Shown here: positions 27,479 through 35,838 of the stretch, piece after piece
Layout of the letters: each line of letters opens with the position of its first letter
How positions within the stretch are numbered: position 1 is the stretch's first letter
Source of the DNA: Candidatus Enterocloster excrementipullorum
GTDB taxonomy: Bacteria > Bacillota > Clostridia > Lachnospirales > Lachnospiraceae
Direction: 5' to 3'
Length of the DNA stretch: 64,000 nucleotides
Assembly: GCA_019119575.1 (NCBI GenBank)
Contig: DWWT01000026.1
Location: 62,001-126,000 of the forward strand
The notes under the pieces: generated by a model
Database searches by the model: none
Seen by the model: only the letters and a program-made list of their open reading frames with translations
What the model was told of the DNA's origin: nothing
Translations under genes and position numbers: made by a program

Positions 27479-29884
27479 ATGAGCAATTACGATACATTGA
27501 ATCCCATGCAGAAGGAGGCGGTTCTGTGCACCGAGGGGCCGCTCCTTATTCTGGCGGGAGCCGGTTCCGGAAAGACCCGGGTGCTGACCCACCGGGTGGC
27601 GTATCTGATCGAGGAAAAGGGCGTGAACCCGTGGAATATTCTGGCGATCACATTTACCAACAAGGCGGCCGGAGAGATGCGGGAGCGGGTGGACAACCTG
27701 GTTGGATTTGGGGCGGAGAGCATATGGGTTTCCACGTTTCATTCATCCTGCGTGCGCATCCTGCGGCGGCATATTGAGTACCTGGGCTACAGCACAAATT
27801 TTTCCATTTATGATACGGACGACCAGAGAACGCTGATGAAGCAGGTTTTCAAGACACTGGATGTGGATACGAAGCAGTTTAAGGAGAGGGGAGTCCTGGG
27901 CGTGATTTCATCGGCCAAGGATAAGCTGATTTCCCCGGAAGCGTTTCTTCTCAATGCTGGGGATGATTTCAGGGAGAAGAAAATCGGAGAGATTTATAAG
28001 GAGTATCAGAAGCAGCTTAAAAAGAACAATGCGTTGGATTTCGACGACCTGATTGTGAAGACAGTGGAGCTTTTCCAAAATAATCCCCAGGTGCTGGATT
28101 ATTACCAGGAGCGGTTCCGCTATATCATGGTGGACGAGTATCAGGATACGAATTATGCCCAGTTTAAGCTGGTAAGCCTGCTGGCGTCTAAATATAAAAA
28201 TCTCTGTGTGGTGGGCGATGACGACCAGTCCATCTACCGGTTCCGGGGGGCGGATATCGGAAATATTTTGAGTTTCGAAGAGACATTTCCCGGGACAAAG
28301 GTGATCAAGCTGGAGCAGAATTACCGGTCCACCCAGAATATCCTGGACGCTGCCAACGGAGTGATTCGGAATAATAAGGGGCGCAAGGACAAGACCCTCT
28401 GGACAGCCAATGGGGAGGGAAGCCTGGTGCGCTTCTGCCAGTTTGATACGGCCAAGGATGAAGCAGATTTTGTGGCCCGCCAGATCCGGGACTGCGGACG
28501 CAGCTATAAGGAGCAGGCGGTTCTCTACCGGACCAATGCTCAGTCCCGGCTTTTGGAAGAGCGGTGTATTTTTTATAATGTTCCCTACCGGCTGGTAGGA
28601 GGGGTGAATTTTTACCAGAGAAAAGAGATTAAGGACATTCTGGCATATCTGCGGACCATTGCAAACGGGGTGGACGATCTCTCCATCCTGCGCATTATCA
28701 ATGTGCCCAAGCGGGGAATCGGGGCTGTCACTATGGGAAAAGTTACGGCATTTGCCTCAGAACACGGGCTGAGCCTGTATGAGGGCCTGAAAAATGTGCG
28801 GCAGGTTCCCGGAATTGGAAAAGCGGCGGGAAAAATCGGAGATTTCGTAGAGCAGATGGAGGAATTCAGGCAGGAAAGCCAGACAGAGGGATTTTCTCTG
28901 CGGAATTTGATAGAGGGAATTGTGGAAAAGACGGGTTACCGCCAGGAGCTGGAAGCGGAAGGGGAGATTGAGGCCGAGACCCGCATGGAAAATATTGAAG
29001 AGCTGATAAATAAGGCAGTGAGCTATGAGGAAGACAGCGAGCATCCCACGCTGGCTGAGTTTTTGGAGCAGGTGGCGCTGGTTGCGGATATAGACAGCAT
29101 GGATGATTCAGAAGAGCGGGTTACGCTGATGACTCTTCACAGCGCAAAGGGACTGGAATTTTCCAAAGTGTACCTGACGGGGATGGAGGACGGGCTGTTT
29201 CCCGGATATATGTCCATCACATCCGACGATCCCTCGGATATGGAGGAAGAGCGGCGGCTCTGCTATGTGGGAATCACCCGGGCTAAGGAGGAACTGGTGC
29301 TGACAGCGGCCCGCCAGCGGATGGTGAACGGGGAGACGCGGTACGCAAAGCCCAGCCGTTTTCTGGACGAGATTCCGGAAGAGCTTTTGGACGAAGAGAG
29401 ACTGGAACCGGTTCTCTCAGGCTGGGAGCGGGAGAAGAAATCGTTCCATTTCGGCAATGACGATTCGGAGGCGGATCTTCCATGGAACCAGGCGTCAGGG
29501 GCAGGCGAAGGCGGCCTGCGAGGCCAGCATACGGCCCGGACGCCAGGTTCCGGTGCACCCGGAAGCCTGGGATACGGAGGTTCCTGGGGCTACAGCGGAA
29601 GAACTTCAGGCGGAAAATCCACGGCCTCCGGCCTGGGCTCGTCAGGAACGTCCCAAGGCGGAGCATTCGGGGGAAAGGCCTCCTTTGGAAAATCCTTCAC
29701 TGTCACAAAGGCAGCCTCTCTTTCCTACGGTCCGGGCGACCGTGTGCAGCACGCAAAATTCGGCCCGGGAACCGTCAAAGAAATCAAAGACGGCCCCAAA
29801 GACTACGAAGTCACCGTAGACTTCGACAAAGGCGGAGTAAAACGCATGTTCGCCTCCTTCGCCAAGCTGGAAAAAATTGAATAA
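27479..29884 (+). CDS. pcrA: ATP-dependent DNA helicase PcrA/UvrD
   Basis: An 801-residue superfamily 1A helicase. Motif I is AGAGSGKTRVLTHRVAYL; others are ITFTNKAAGEMRERV (Ia), VDEYQDTNYAQF (II), VVGDDDQSIYRFRGAD (III), LEQNYRSTQNIL (IV), VTLMTLHSAKGLEF (V) and CYVGITRAKEEL (VI). The Gly/Ser-rich linker after residue 675 and the C-terminal Tudor-like domain (GPGDRVQHAKFGPGTVKEI) are typical of PcrA, which contacts RNA polymerase through that domain. It unwinds DNA in repair, replication restart and plasmid replication. ATG at 27479 is preceded by AAAGGCGGTTAAGGAT. Confidence 0.97.
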   Translation: MSNYDTLNPMQKEAVLCTEGPLLILAGAGSGKTRVLTHRVAYLIEEKGVNPWNILAITFTNKAAGEMRERVDNLVGFGAESIWVSTFHSSCVRILRRHIEYLGYSTNFSIYDTDDQRTLMKQVFKTLDVDTKQFKERGVLGVISSAKDKLISPEAFLLNAGDDFREKKIGEIYKEYQKQLKKNNALDFDDLIVKTVELFQNNPQVLDYYQERFRYIMVDEYQDTNYAQFKLVSLLASKYKNLCVVGDDDQSIYRFRGADIGNILSFEETFPGTKVIKLEQNYRSTQNILDAANGVIRNNKGRKDKTLWTANGEGSLVRFCQFDTAKDEADFVARQIRDCGRSYKEQAVLYRTNAQSRLLEERCIFYNVPYRLVGGVNFYQRKEIKDILAYLRTIANGVDDLSILRIINVPKRGIGAVTMGKVTAFASEHGLSLYEGLKNVRQVPGIGKAAGKIGDFVEQMEEFRQESQTEGFSLRNLIEGIVEKTGYRQELEAEGEIEAETRMENIEELINKAVSYEEDSEHPTLAEFLEQVALVADIDSMDDSEERVTLMTLHSAKGLEFSKVYLTGMEDGLFPGYMSITSDDPSDMEEERRLCYVGITRAKEELVLTAARQRMVNGETRYAKPSRFLDEIPEELLDEERLEPVLSGWEREKKSFHFGNDDSEADLPWNQASGAGEGGLRGQHTARTPGSGAPGSLGYGGSWGYSGRTSGGKSTASGLGSSGTSQGGAFGGKASFGKSFTVTKAASLSYGPGDRVQHAKFGPGTVKEIKDGPKDYEVTVDFDKGGVKRMFASFAKLEKIE

Positions 29885-29911
29885 AATTCTATAGTAAATT
29901 TCAAGGGGACA

Positions 29912-29920
29912 TGATATAAT
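29912..29920 (+). promoter_or_regulatory. Extended -10 promoter before the repeat block
   Basis: TGATATAAT (TGn plus TATAAT) lies just after pcrA. If used, the transcript for the small membrane protein at 30253 would carry a leader of about 325 nt that includes both copies of the 131-bp repeat. Confidence 0.45.
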
Positions 29921-29942
29921 ATCCCTATACAATGAGCAGTGC

Positions 29943-30235
29943 GCGGAAACCTCCGGCCGCAGCCGCGTTATGCTCGCATAAAAGCGGCCGTGGCCGGAGG
30001 TTTCCGCATAGTGCGAAGCACGGGAGCGAGATGAAGCGAAGCGGAATCGAGCGCGCACTGCGGCTGCGTGGGCCGGGAAGCTGCGGCTTACAGCCGCGTT
30101 ATGCTCGCATAAAAGCGGCCGCGGCCGGAGGTTTCCGCATAGTGCGAAGCACGGGAGCGAGATGAAGCGAAGCGGAATCGAGCGCGCACTGCGGCTGCGT
30201 GGGAAGGCAAGGCGCGGCTTGCAGCCGCGTTATGC
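29943..30235. repeat. 131-bp tandem repeat with internal inverted repeats
   Basis: Copy A is 29961-30091 and copy B is 30092-30222; a third copy begins at 30223 (AGCCGCGTTATGC) and then diverges. The two copies are almost identical over their first 111 bp and differ in the last 20 bp. A 16-bp perfect inverted repeat (GCGGAAACCTCCGGCC at 29943-29958 against its complement at 29992-30007) encloses the start of copy A. The GC-rich unit with AGCGAGATGAAGCGAAGCGG has no reading frame that looks like protein. It fills the 368-bp gap between pcrA and the next gene and is probably a mobile palindromic element or a structured RNA leader. Confidence 0.85.
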
Positions 30236-30252
30236 AGAAAGGACGAGATACC

Positions 30253-30603
30253 ATGAACAGATTTGACAGAGAGAGATTTGACGCTATGGGGAAGGAGGCC
30301 CTGGCACGGGTGGAAGAGATTATGAACACCACAAAACTGAATGAACTGATCCACAAGAGAGAGGAAGATGAGAAGAAGAAAAACTGCATTCTCTGGATAC
30401 TGGCCATTATCGGCGCAGTAGCGGCAGTGGCTGCGATTGCCTATGCGGTGTACCGTTTCTTCACCCCGGACTATCTGGAGGACTTCGAGGACGACTTTGA
30501 CGATGACTTTGACGACGACTTCTTTGATGATGAGGAGCCGGAAAAGAAGGAAGAGCCAAAGGACGAGAAGAAAGAGGAGAAGGCAGAAGAAAAAGCAGAA
30601 TAA
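30253..30603 (+). CDS. Small single-span membrane protein with acidic tail
   Basis: A 116-residue protein with three parts. Residues 1-45 are charged and helical, followed by one membrane segment (CILWILAIIGAVAAVAAIAYAVY, here read in two halves) at about 46-68. The tail is strongly acidic and then Lys/Glu-rich (DDFDDDFDDDFFDDEEP and repeated EEKAEEKAE). No family function is known to me; similar short acidic membrane proteins are common in Lachnospiraceae. AAAGGACGAGATACC precedes the ATG at 30253; the longer frame begins in the repeat element and was rejected. It may be expressed from a promoter upstream of the repeats. Confidence 0.75.
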   Translation: MNRFDRERFDAMGKEALARVEEIMNTTKLNELIHKREEDEKKKNCILWILAIIGAVAAVAAIAYAVYRFFTPDYLEDFEDDFDDDFDDDFFDDEEPEKKEEPKDEKKEEKAEEKAE

Positions 30604-30617
30604 CGTATAAAAATTCC

Positions 30618-30663
30618 GTCCGGAGGAGCCTATGATTCATAAGAATCGCAGGCTCCTCCGGAC
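30618..30663 (+). terminator. Strong hairpin after the small membrane protein gene
   Basis: GTCCGGAGGAGCCT (30618-30631) and AGGCTCCTCCGGAC (30650-30663) form a perfect 14-bp stem with an 18-nt loop. There is no T-run after it, so termination efficiency is uncertain; it may act by protecting the 3' end. Confidence 0.6.
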
Positions 30664-30788
30664 TGTATTGGTTTGGAGGACGGCGGGATAAGACGCGGCA
30701 AATAGAATGTCCCATTGTAAATCTTCAACGCCTATGTTAAAATCAGTGCAGTAAACGCGAAAAAATCCGGCCGAGGGGGAGATGTTTC

Positions 30789-31949
30789 ATGAGAAATATT
30801 TATCTTGTACGCCATGGGGAAACAGAACCTGGGATGCGTAAGGGGCGATGTATCTGCAGGACAGATATCCCGCTGAGCGCAGAGGGAGTCCGCCAGGCAG
30901 AGGCGCTGGGAGTATGGCTTGCGTCCCGTTCGGTGTCCCGGATTTTTGCAAGCCCTCTCTCACGCTGCCGGGAGACGGCCTGGATTATGGCCAGGGAGGC
31001 CGAATTCGCTTGCGGCGGGAAGCAGGCACCGAAGCCGGAGGCCGCGTGCGCTTCTCTTGTCATAGAGGCTGTGGAGGAGCTTTCGGAGATTGCGGGCGGT
31101 TTGTGGGAGGGGATGCTCTTTTCTGAGATCCGGGAGCGTTTTCCGGAAACATATGAGGCCAGGGGAAAAGCTTTGGGAACGGTAGCGCCGCCCGGAGGGG
31201 AGTCCTTCCTGGAGGGCGGCATCCGGCTGTACAGAGCGATCAGGCGTCTGCTTGGGGGGACAGGGCGATCCGAAGGAGATCTGGTGCTTGTCACGCACAG
31301 CGGGGTGATCCGGGGCCTCCTCTGCCTGATGTTTGGCTGGGATCCGGCCCGTATTATGGATATCCCGGTTCCCTGCGGGTCAGTTACGCGGCTGTGGACG
31401 GAGGGAGAAGGAGAACTTTTGGGCAGAATTGAGGAGGCGGGCGTGCGTCCGGGCCGCTATCCCGGGCGCGAGGCATGCCTGCGGCTGTGGGACCGCTATG
31501 ACCTGCCGGATCATATTCGGGCCCATGAAGAGGCCGTCGCAGAGCTGGCCTGCGGCTGGGCCGGAAAGCTTTGTGAAAAAGGACAGCCCTTGGACGCGGA
31601 GCTGACATACGAGGCGGCGCTGCTCCACGATATTGCACGGCTCGGGCCGGATCATGCCAGGGCCGGAGCCAAGCTTCTGCGGGAGGAAGGATATCCGGAG
31701 CTCTCTCATATTGTCCGGGTTCATCACGGCATGGCCGGAGGGGAGGAGTACCGTCTTACCGAGGCATCTCTGGTATTTCTGGCAGACAAGTATATGCAGG
31801 GAGATAAAAGGGTGAGCCTGGAAGAACGGTTTGAAAAGAGCCGGGCAAAATGCAGGACGCCTGAGGGGATGGAGAATCATCAGAAACAATACCGCCAGGC
31901 GGCTGCCATCAAACGAAATTTAGAGTATATTTTGGGGGGAAACACGTGA
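30789..31949 (+). CDS. Histidine phosphatase-HD domain fusion
   Basis: A 386-residue two-domain protein. Residues 1-190 are a histidine phosphatase: the catalytic RHG motif is at 8-10 (IYLVRHGETE) and the second catalytic His is in LVLVTHSGVIRGLL. It resembles the cobalamin-phosphate phosphatase CobC/phosphoglycerate mutase branch. Residues 240-380 form an HD phosphohydrolase domain with YEAALLHDIARLGPDHA and IVRVHHGM. Proteins of this make-up accompany Mo-hydroxylase maturation genes in anaerobes. A nucleotide or cofactor phosphate ester is a reasonable but untested substrate. It overlaps the TetR gene by 4 bp, so the two are coupled. Confidence 0.82.
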   Translation: MRNIYLVRHGETEPGMRKGRCICRTDIPLSAEGVRQAEALGVWLASRSVSRIFASPLSRCRETAWIMAREAEFACGGKQAPKPEAACASLVIEAVEELSEIAGGLWEGMLFSEIRERFPETYEARGKALGTVAPPGGESFLEGGIRLYRAIRRLLGGTGRSEGDLVLVTHSGVIRGLLCLMFGWDPARIMDIPVPCGSVTRLWTEGEGELLGRIEEAGVRPGRYPGREACLRLWDRYDLPDHIRAHEEAVAELACGWAGKLCEKGQPLDAELTYEAALLHDIARLGPDHARAGAKLLREEGYPELSHIVRVHHGMAGGEEYRLTEASLVFLADKYMQGDKRVSLEERFEKSRAKCRTPEGMENHQKQYRQAAAIKRNLEYILGGNT

Positions 31950-32593
31950 ATGAACAGATAAATACAAAGGATCGGCTGATCCGGGCAGGCGTAAAGCTCT
32001 TTGCGAAATATGGCTATGCCGCTACTTCGACCCGAATGATTGCATCGGAGGCAGGGGTCAATCTGTCCGCGATTGCCTTCCACTATACCAACAAAGAGAA
32101 GCTGTACCAGGCATGCCTGGAGTATATGCAGGAAAAAATCAAGGCATACTACAGTCCTTCCTGCCGGGAGATCGAGGAGGCGCTCGCTGAGGGAGAGATG
32201 AGCGAGGAAAAAGCATGGCACTACCTGGAGCGCCTGATTGATCTGCAGATCGAGGTGGCCTTCGGAAAAAAATATCAGAGCACCCTGGCGCTGGTCTACC
32301 GGGAGGAGAGCGGACCGGAGGGACTGCGGCCTCTGACGCGGGAGGTTTTTGACCAGCAGGAAAGGGTTATGGCGCAGCTCCTCCAGGCGATCGTGCCGCT
32401 GACGGACAATCAGGCCAGGGTTATAAGCCGGTTTATCAACGGAAGCATTATCGCTTTTGGAGAACACAAAAGCCTGATAGCGCCCTATATCGGGGATGCT
32501 CCGGAGGAGAAGCCCGGCTGGCTGCGCAGCCAGATCCGTTCCAGCTGTTTGGCTATGGTGAGGGGAATTAAAGAAGAACGGGAAACTATATAA
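31946..32593 (+). CDS. TetR/AcrR-family regulator with YbiH-type C-terminus
   Basis: A 215-residue regulator. The N-terminal TetR helix-turn-helix reads KLFAKYGYAATSTRMIASEAG then NLSAIAFHYTNKEKLYQ. The C-terminal domain (residues 85-205) resembles the DUF1956/YbiH ligand domain. The start is GTG at 31946, inside the stop of the preceding gene (GTGA); an ATG four bases on is in another frame. It lies directly before the three-gene hydroxylase, whose promoter carries a candidate TetR site, so it most likely represses that operon in the absence of substrate. Confidence 0.88.
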   Translation: MNEQINTKDRLIRAGVKLFAKYGYAATSTRMIASEAGVNLSAIAFHYTNKEKLYQACLEYMQEKIKAYYSPSCREIEEALAEGEMSEEKAWHYLERLIDLQIEVAFGKKYQSTLALVYREESGPEGLRPLTREVFDQQERVMAQLLQAIVPLTDNQARVISRFINGSIIAFGEHKSLIAPYIGDAPEEKPGWLRSQIRSSCLAMVRGIKEERETI

Positions 32594-32626
32594 TTGTGAA
32601 AAATAACAAGGTTATTCAAAAATATG

Positions 32627-32674
32627 AATATCCCTTTGGAGAAAAAAATTGACAACTCCAGAGGGATATTTTTA
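32627..32674 (+). terminator. Rho-independent terminator after the TetR gene
   Basis: AATATCCCTTTGGAG (32627-32641) pairs with CTCCAGAGGGATATT (32656-32670) with one mismatch, followed by TTTTT. It isolates the regulator transcript from the hydroxylase operon. Confidence 0.88.
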
Positions 32675-32724
32675 TATACAATACATGAAAATGACAAAAC
32701 GCACGGATTAATCTTTGGGCAGTA

Positions 32725-32753
32725 TTGACATAGAAAATAGACTGTGTTAAATT
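32725..32753 (+). promoter_or_regulatory. Promoter of the three-gene molybdenum hydroxylase operon
   Basis: TTGACA (32725-32730) and TAAATT (32748-32753) are 17 bp apart. The expected start point near 32760 falls at the edge of a candidate operator (32761-32773), leaving a leader of about 105 nt. Confidence 0.75.
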
Positions 32754-32760
32754 TAAATCA

Positions 32761-32773
32761 ATCGACCGACCTA
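32761..32773. promoter_or_regulatory. Candidate TetR operator at the hydroxylase start point
   Basis: ATCGACCGACCTA sits at +1 of the operon. It matches 11 of 13 positions of ATCGACCTACCTG, the right half of the perfect 24-bp palindrome at 44308-44331. The TetR gene is directly upstream. Binding is inferred from motif and position only. Confidence 0.4.
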
Positions 32774-32867
32774 TATGCGGAAGATCTATATTAACCGATT
32801 TCGGGATATATAAGTGCGACCGTCCTGAATGGTTACACAGAAAATCGATAAGGAGGTAATCAAAGCT

Positions 32868-33482
32868 ATGAAGAAACAGTACGTTACCCTGACGGTGAAC
32901 GGACGGGAATATCGTTTCTCGATTGGAGACGGCTTCGGCCAGGTTCCCCCTTCGGAAACCCTGTCCCAGACCCTGCGCAAACGCCTGGAGCTTACGGGTT
33001 CCAAGGAGTCCTGCAGTGAGGGCGCATGCGGGTGCTGCACCGTTCTCATGGACGGCAAGGGAGTGACTTCCTGTATGGTGCTGACCGTGGAGTGCGATGG
33101 GAAGAACATTGTGACCATCGAGGGTCTGGAGGATCCGGAGAAGGGGCTGGATCCCCTGCAGCAGGCGTTTGTTGATGAGTATGCCTTCCAGTGCGGCTAC
33201 TGCACCCCCGGCATCATCATGGCTGCCAAATCCCTGCTTCTTGAGAATCCCCATCCCACACCCGAGGAGATCAAAGAGGGAATGTCCGGCAACTACTGCC
33301 GATGCATCAGCCATTACACCGTACTGCGGGCCATCAACAAGGTGGCGGGCAACGGAGAGGATCACACGGCGGTTATGCACAGGGCGAACGATGACGTGGA
33401 GAACCCCATTCCCGTACGTCCGGAAAGGTTCCCAAGTCCCTTTGCTGTTGGAACCCACAGTGCACATTCACTGGATGATTGA
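32868..33482 (+). CDS. [2Fe-2S] subunit of a molybdenum hydroxylase
   Basis: A 204-residue iron-sulfur subunit. The first cluster is held by Cys49, 54, 57 (CSEGACGCC) and 69; the second by the CGYC and CRC cysteines in FQCGYCTPGIIMAAK and GNYCRCIS. It passes electrons from the Mo centre to the FAD subunit. Typical subunits end near residue 160; here about 40 further residues of low hydrophobicity follow (HTAVMHRANDDVENPIPV onward). ATG at 32868 follows AAGGAGGT; the longer frame to 32829 has no such site. It is the first gene of the operon, 18 bp before the Mo subunit. Confidence 0.95.
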   Translation: MKKQYVTLTVNGREYRFSIGDGFGQVPPSETLSQTLRKRLELTGSKESCSEGACGCCTVLMDGKGVTSCMVLTVECDGKNIVTIEGLEDPEKGLDPLQQAFVDEYAFQCGYCTPGIIMAAKSLLLENPHPTPEEIKEGMSGNYCRCISHYTVLRAINKVAGNGEDHTAVMHRANDDVENPIPVRPERFPSPFAVGTHSAHSLDD

Positions 33483-33500
33483 TAAGGAGGGCAAAGAAGA

Positions 33501-35822
33501 ATGAGCAAGCTTGAATATCGTGATATTAAACAGCCCAATTACCGTCATATCGGCAACTATACCCCCAGAAAGGATGCCAGAGACATTGTGACGGGCAAGG
33601 CCATTTTCCTGGACGATTTTTCCGTTCCGCACATGCTCTACGGAAAGACCAAGAGAAGTCCCTATCCCCACGCGAAGATCCTTTCCATCGATACCTCCAA
33701 GGCAGAGGCACTTCCCGGCGTGCGTGCGGTTATCACCCACAAGAATATGCCGGAGCGCTGGGGCTTAGGCCTTCCGGTACATAGACTTTTGATGGAAGAC
33801 AAGGTGTTTTACGTGGGCGATCTGGTAGCCCTGATTGCAGCGGATACCGAGGAGATTGCAACCGAGGCCATCGACCTCATTGATGTTGAGTATGAGCAGC
33901 TGGAACCTGTGTACTCGGCAGAAGAGGCCTTAAAGGAGGGAGCTGTGGAGCTCTATCCCCGGTTTAAGGGCAATCATGTTGACAACGGAATCAAATACTT
34001 CCAGCCCGACGGACCCTGGTGGCAGATCATCCGCGGTGATGTGGAGAAAGGTTTTGCGGAGTGCGAATACGTAGCCGAGGACAAGGTGGCCTTCGACAAG
34101 ATGCCCGCTCCTCTGGCACCGGAGACTCCCTGCTGCATCGCCAAGTATGAGGGCGGAAATGAATATACCATCTGGGCATCCTCCCAGAGTGCACACATCC
34201 TTAAGCTGATGGGTGAGGGCAGAATTCCCGGATCCAATTTGAGCGTAAAGACCTTTAACGTAGGCGGAAGCTACGGAAACAAGCAGTCCCTTATGACCAC
34301 GGTTCTGTCCGCATCCATGCTGTCCTTGGTTACCAAGCGCCCGGTGAAGATCGTGCTGACCAAGGAAGAGCAGCTGATGAGCTATGAGGTTCGTCTGGGA
34401 AGCACCATCACCGCAAAGATCGGTATGGATAAAGAAGGCTATGTGAGAGCTGTACAGGGCGACTGGCTGGTAGATACCGGCGCTATCGCGGACTCCGTAC
34501 AGGGCCAGGTAGGCGTAGGCCTGGGCGAGGCCCAGCTTGTGCTGGCAAAATGTCCCAACTGGTTCATGGACAGCCACATTGCCGTTACCAATAAGCAGGC
34601 GGCCGGCATCGTAAGAGGCTACGGCGGCCAGGAGCTTAACAGCTGCCTGGAGCGCCTGATGTGCACCGCCATGAAGGAGGGCAACTTCGATCCTCTGGAT
34701 GTATTTAAGAAGAACTATATTGCTCCCGGCGACCGCTTCATCTGGCGTGACGGCCGGTGGTGGCAGAGCCGTTCCTCCCTGTTCTTCCCCGAGGCGATGC
34801 AGAACGCGGCGGACCGCTTCGGCTGGGCGGAGAAGTGGAAAGGCTGGAATGTACCGACTTCCGTACATGGAAACAAGGCACGGGGCATCGGCATGGGCGT
34901 AATCGGAAATGCGGATATCAATGAGGACAACACCGAGGCGATTGTCCGCATCGTTCCCGACCTGGTAGGAAGCCACCGCGCATCGACTGCCGTGATCGAG
35001 TGCGACATTACCGAGTCCGGAATGGGTACCAGAAGCAACGCCTGCAAGGTTGTGGCCGAGGTTCTCAATGTTCCTGTTGAGAAGGTGTCCATCACGGAGC
35101 CCGGAACCAAGTTTAACCCCTCCAACTACGGCCTGTGCGGTTCCCGCGGAACCATTACCACAGGAAAAGCCGTCTCACTGGCAGCCCTGGAATGCCGCAA
35201 GAAGGCCCTGGAGCTGGGCGCTCTGCACTTTAAGCGCTCCGTAGACCAGATGGAGACCAAAGACTTTATGGTATATGTAAGAGATACGCCGGAGCTTTCC
35301 ATCCCCATGTTCAAGCTGGCTCCCAAGGAGCTGTCCATTGTGGGCTACGGAAAACATATGGAAATGTTTAATATCCCCAGCTGCATGGCAATCTTTGTTG
35401 AGGTTGAGGTGGATCTGGAGACCGGACGAATCGACATCGTGAAGGTAGCGGGCGGCACGGACATCGGCCAGATTATTGACTCCAAGGCGGTGGAAATGCA
35501 GCTGCACGGCGGCTTCGGCTCTGCCTGCATTGATACGGCTATTTTTGAGGAGTGCATCCTGGATCCCGCAACCGGAAGGCTCTTAAGCTCCAGCCTCATC
35601 GATTACAAGTGGAGACCCTTTAACGAGTTCCCGCCCTATGACGCCTACATCATGGAGTCCCAGATTGATTCCTTTATGTTCAAGGCTCTGGGCATCGGAG
35701 AAATTTCCGGAGCAGCAGGCGCCAGCGCCGTCCTCATGGCTGTTTCCAACGCCATCGGCGTGGACATCAAGGACTATCCGGCAACTCCGTCAGTGATTTT
35801 GAAGGCATTAGGCAAAGCATAA
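33501..35822 (+). CDS. Molybdopterin-binding large subunit of a xanthine dehydrogenase-family hydroxylase
   Basis: A 773-residue Mo subunit. It opens with KDARDIVTGKAIFLDDFSVP, the usual entry to the family. The Mo-binding loops are present in altered form: VGGSYGNKQS replaces the common GGGFGGK, AGIVRGYGGQE replaces AFRGFG, and CGSRGTITTGKAV supplies the pterin loop. The catalytic Glu is kept in ALGIGEISGAAGA. The changes in the loops lining the pocket indicate a substrate different from xanthine. It sits between the [2Fe-2S] and FAD subunits. The closest named relatives by eye are Se-dependent hydroxylases and aromatic CoA reductases, but the reaction cannot be assigned. Confidence 0.92.
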   Translation: MSKLEYRDIKQPNYRHIGNYTPRKDARDIVTGKAIFLDDFSVPHMLYGKTKRSPYPHAKILSIDTSKAEALPGVRAVITHKNMPERWGLGLPVHRLLMEDKVFYVGDLVALIAADTEEIATEAIDLIDVEYEQLEPVYSAEEALKEGAVELYPRFKGNHVDNGIKYFQPDGPWWQIIRGDVEKGFAECEYVAEDKVAFDKMPAPLAPETPCCIAKYEGGNEYTIWASSQSAHILKLMGEGRIPGSNLSVKTFNVGGSYGNKQSLMTTVLSASMLSLVTKRPVKIVLTKEEQLMSYEVRLGSTITAKIGMDKEGYVRAVQGDWLVDTGAIADSVQGQVGVGLGEAQLVLAKCPNWFMDSHIAVTNKQAAGIVRGYGGQELNSCLERLMCTAMKEGNFDPLDVFKKNYIAPGDRFIWRDGRWWQSRSSLFFPEAMQNAADRFGWAEKWKGWNVPTSVHGNKARGIGMGVIGNADINEDNTEAIVRIVPDLVGSHRASTAVIECDITESGMGTRSNACKVVAEVLNVPVEKVSITEPGTKFNPSNYGLCGSRGTITTGKAVSLAALECRKKALELGALHFKRSVDQMETKDFMVYVRDTPELSIPMFKLAPKELSIVGYGKHMEMFNIPSCMAIFVEVEVDLETGRIDIVKVAGGTDIGQIIDSKAVEMQLHGGFGSACIDTAIFEECILDPATGRLLSSSLIDYKWRPFNEFPPYDAYIMESQIDSFMFKALGIGEISGAAGASAVLMAVSNAIGVDIKDYPATPSVILKALGKA

Positions 35823-35838
35823 GAGGGGAGGATTCATT

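Noticed and set aside
30253..30603. Acidic Asp-rich stretch as a calcium-binding or phage anti-restriction protein
   Set aside because: It has a clear membrane span and no ordered Asp repeat; the acidic tail is low complexity only.
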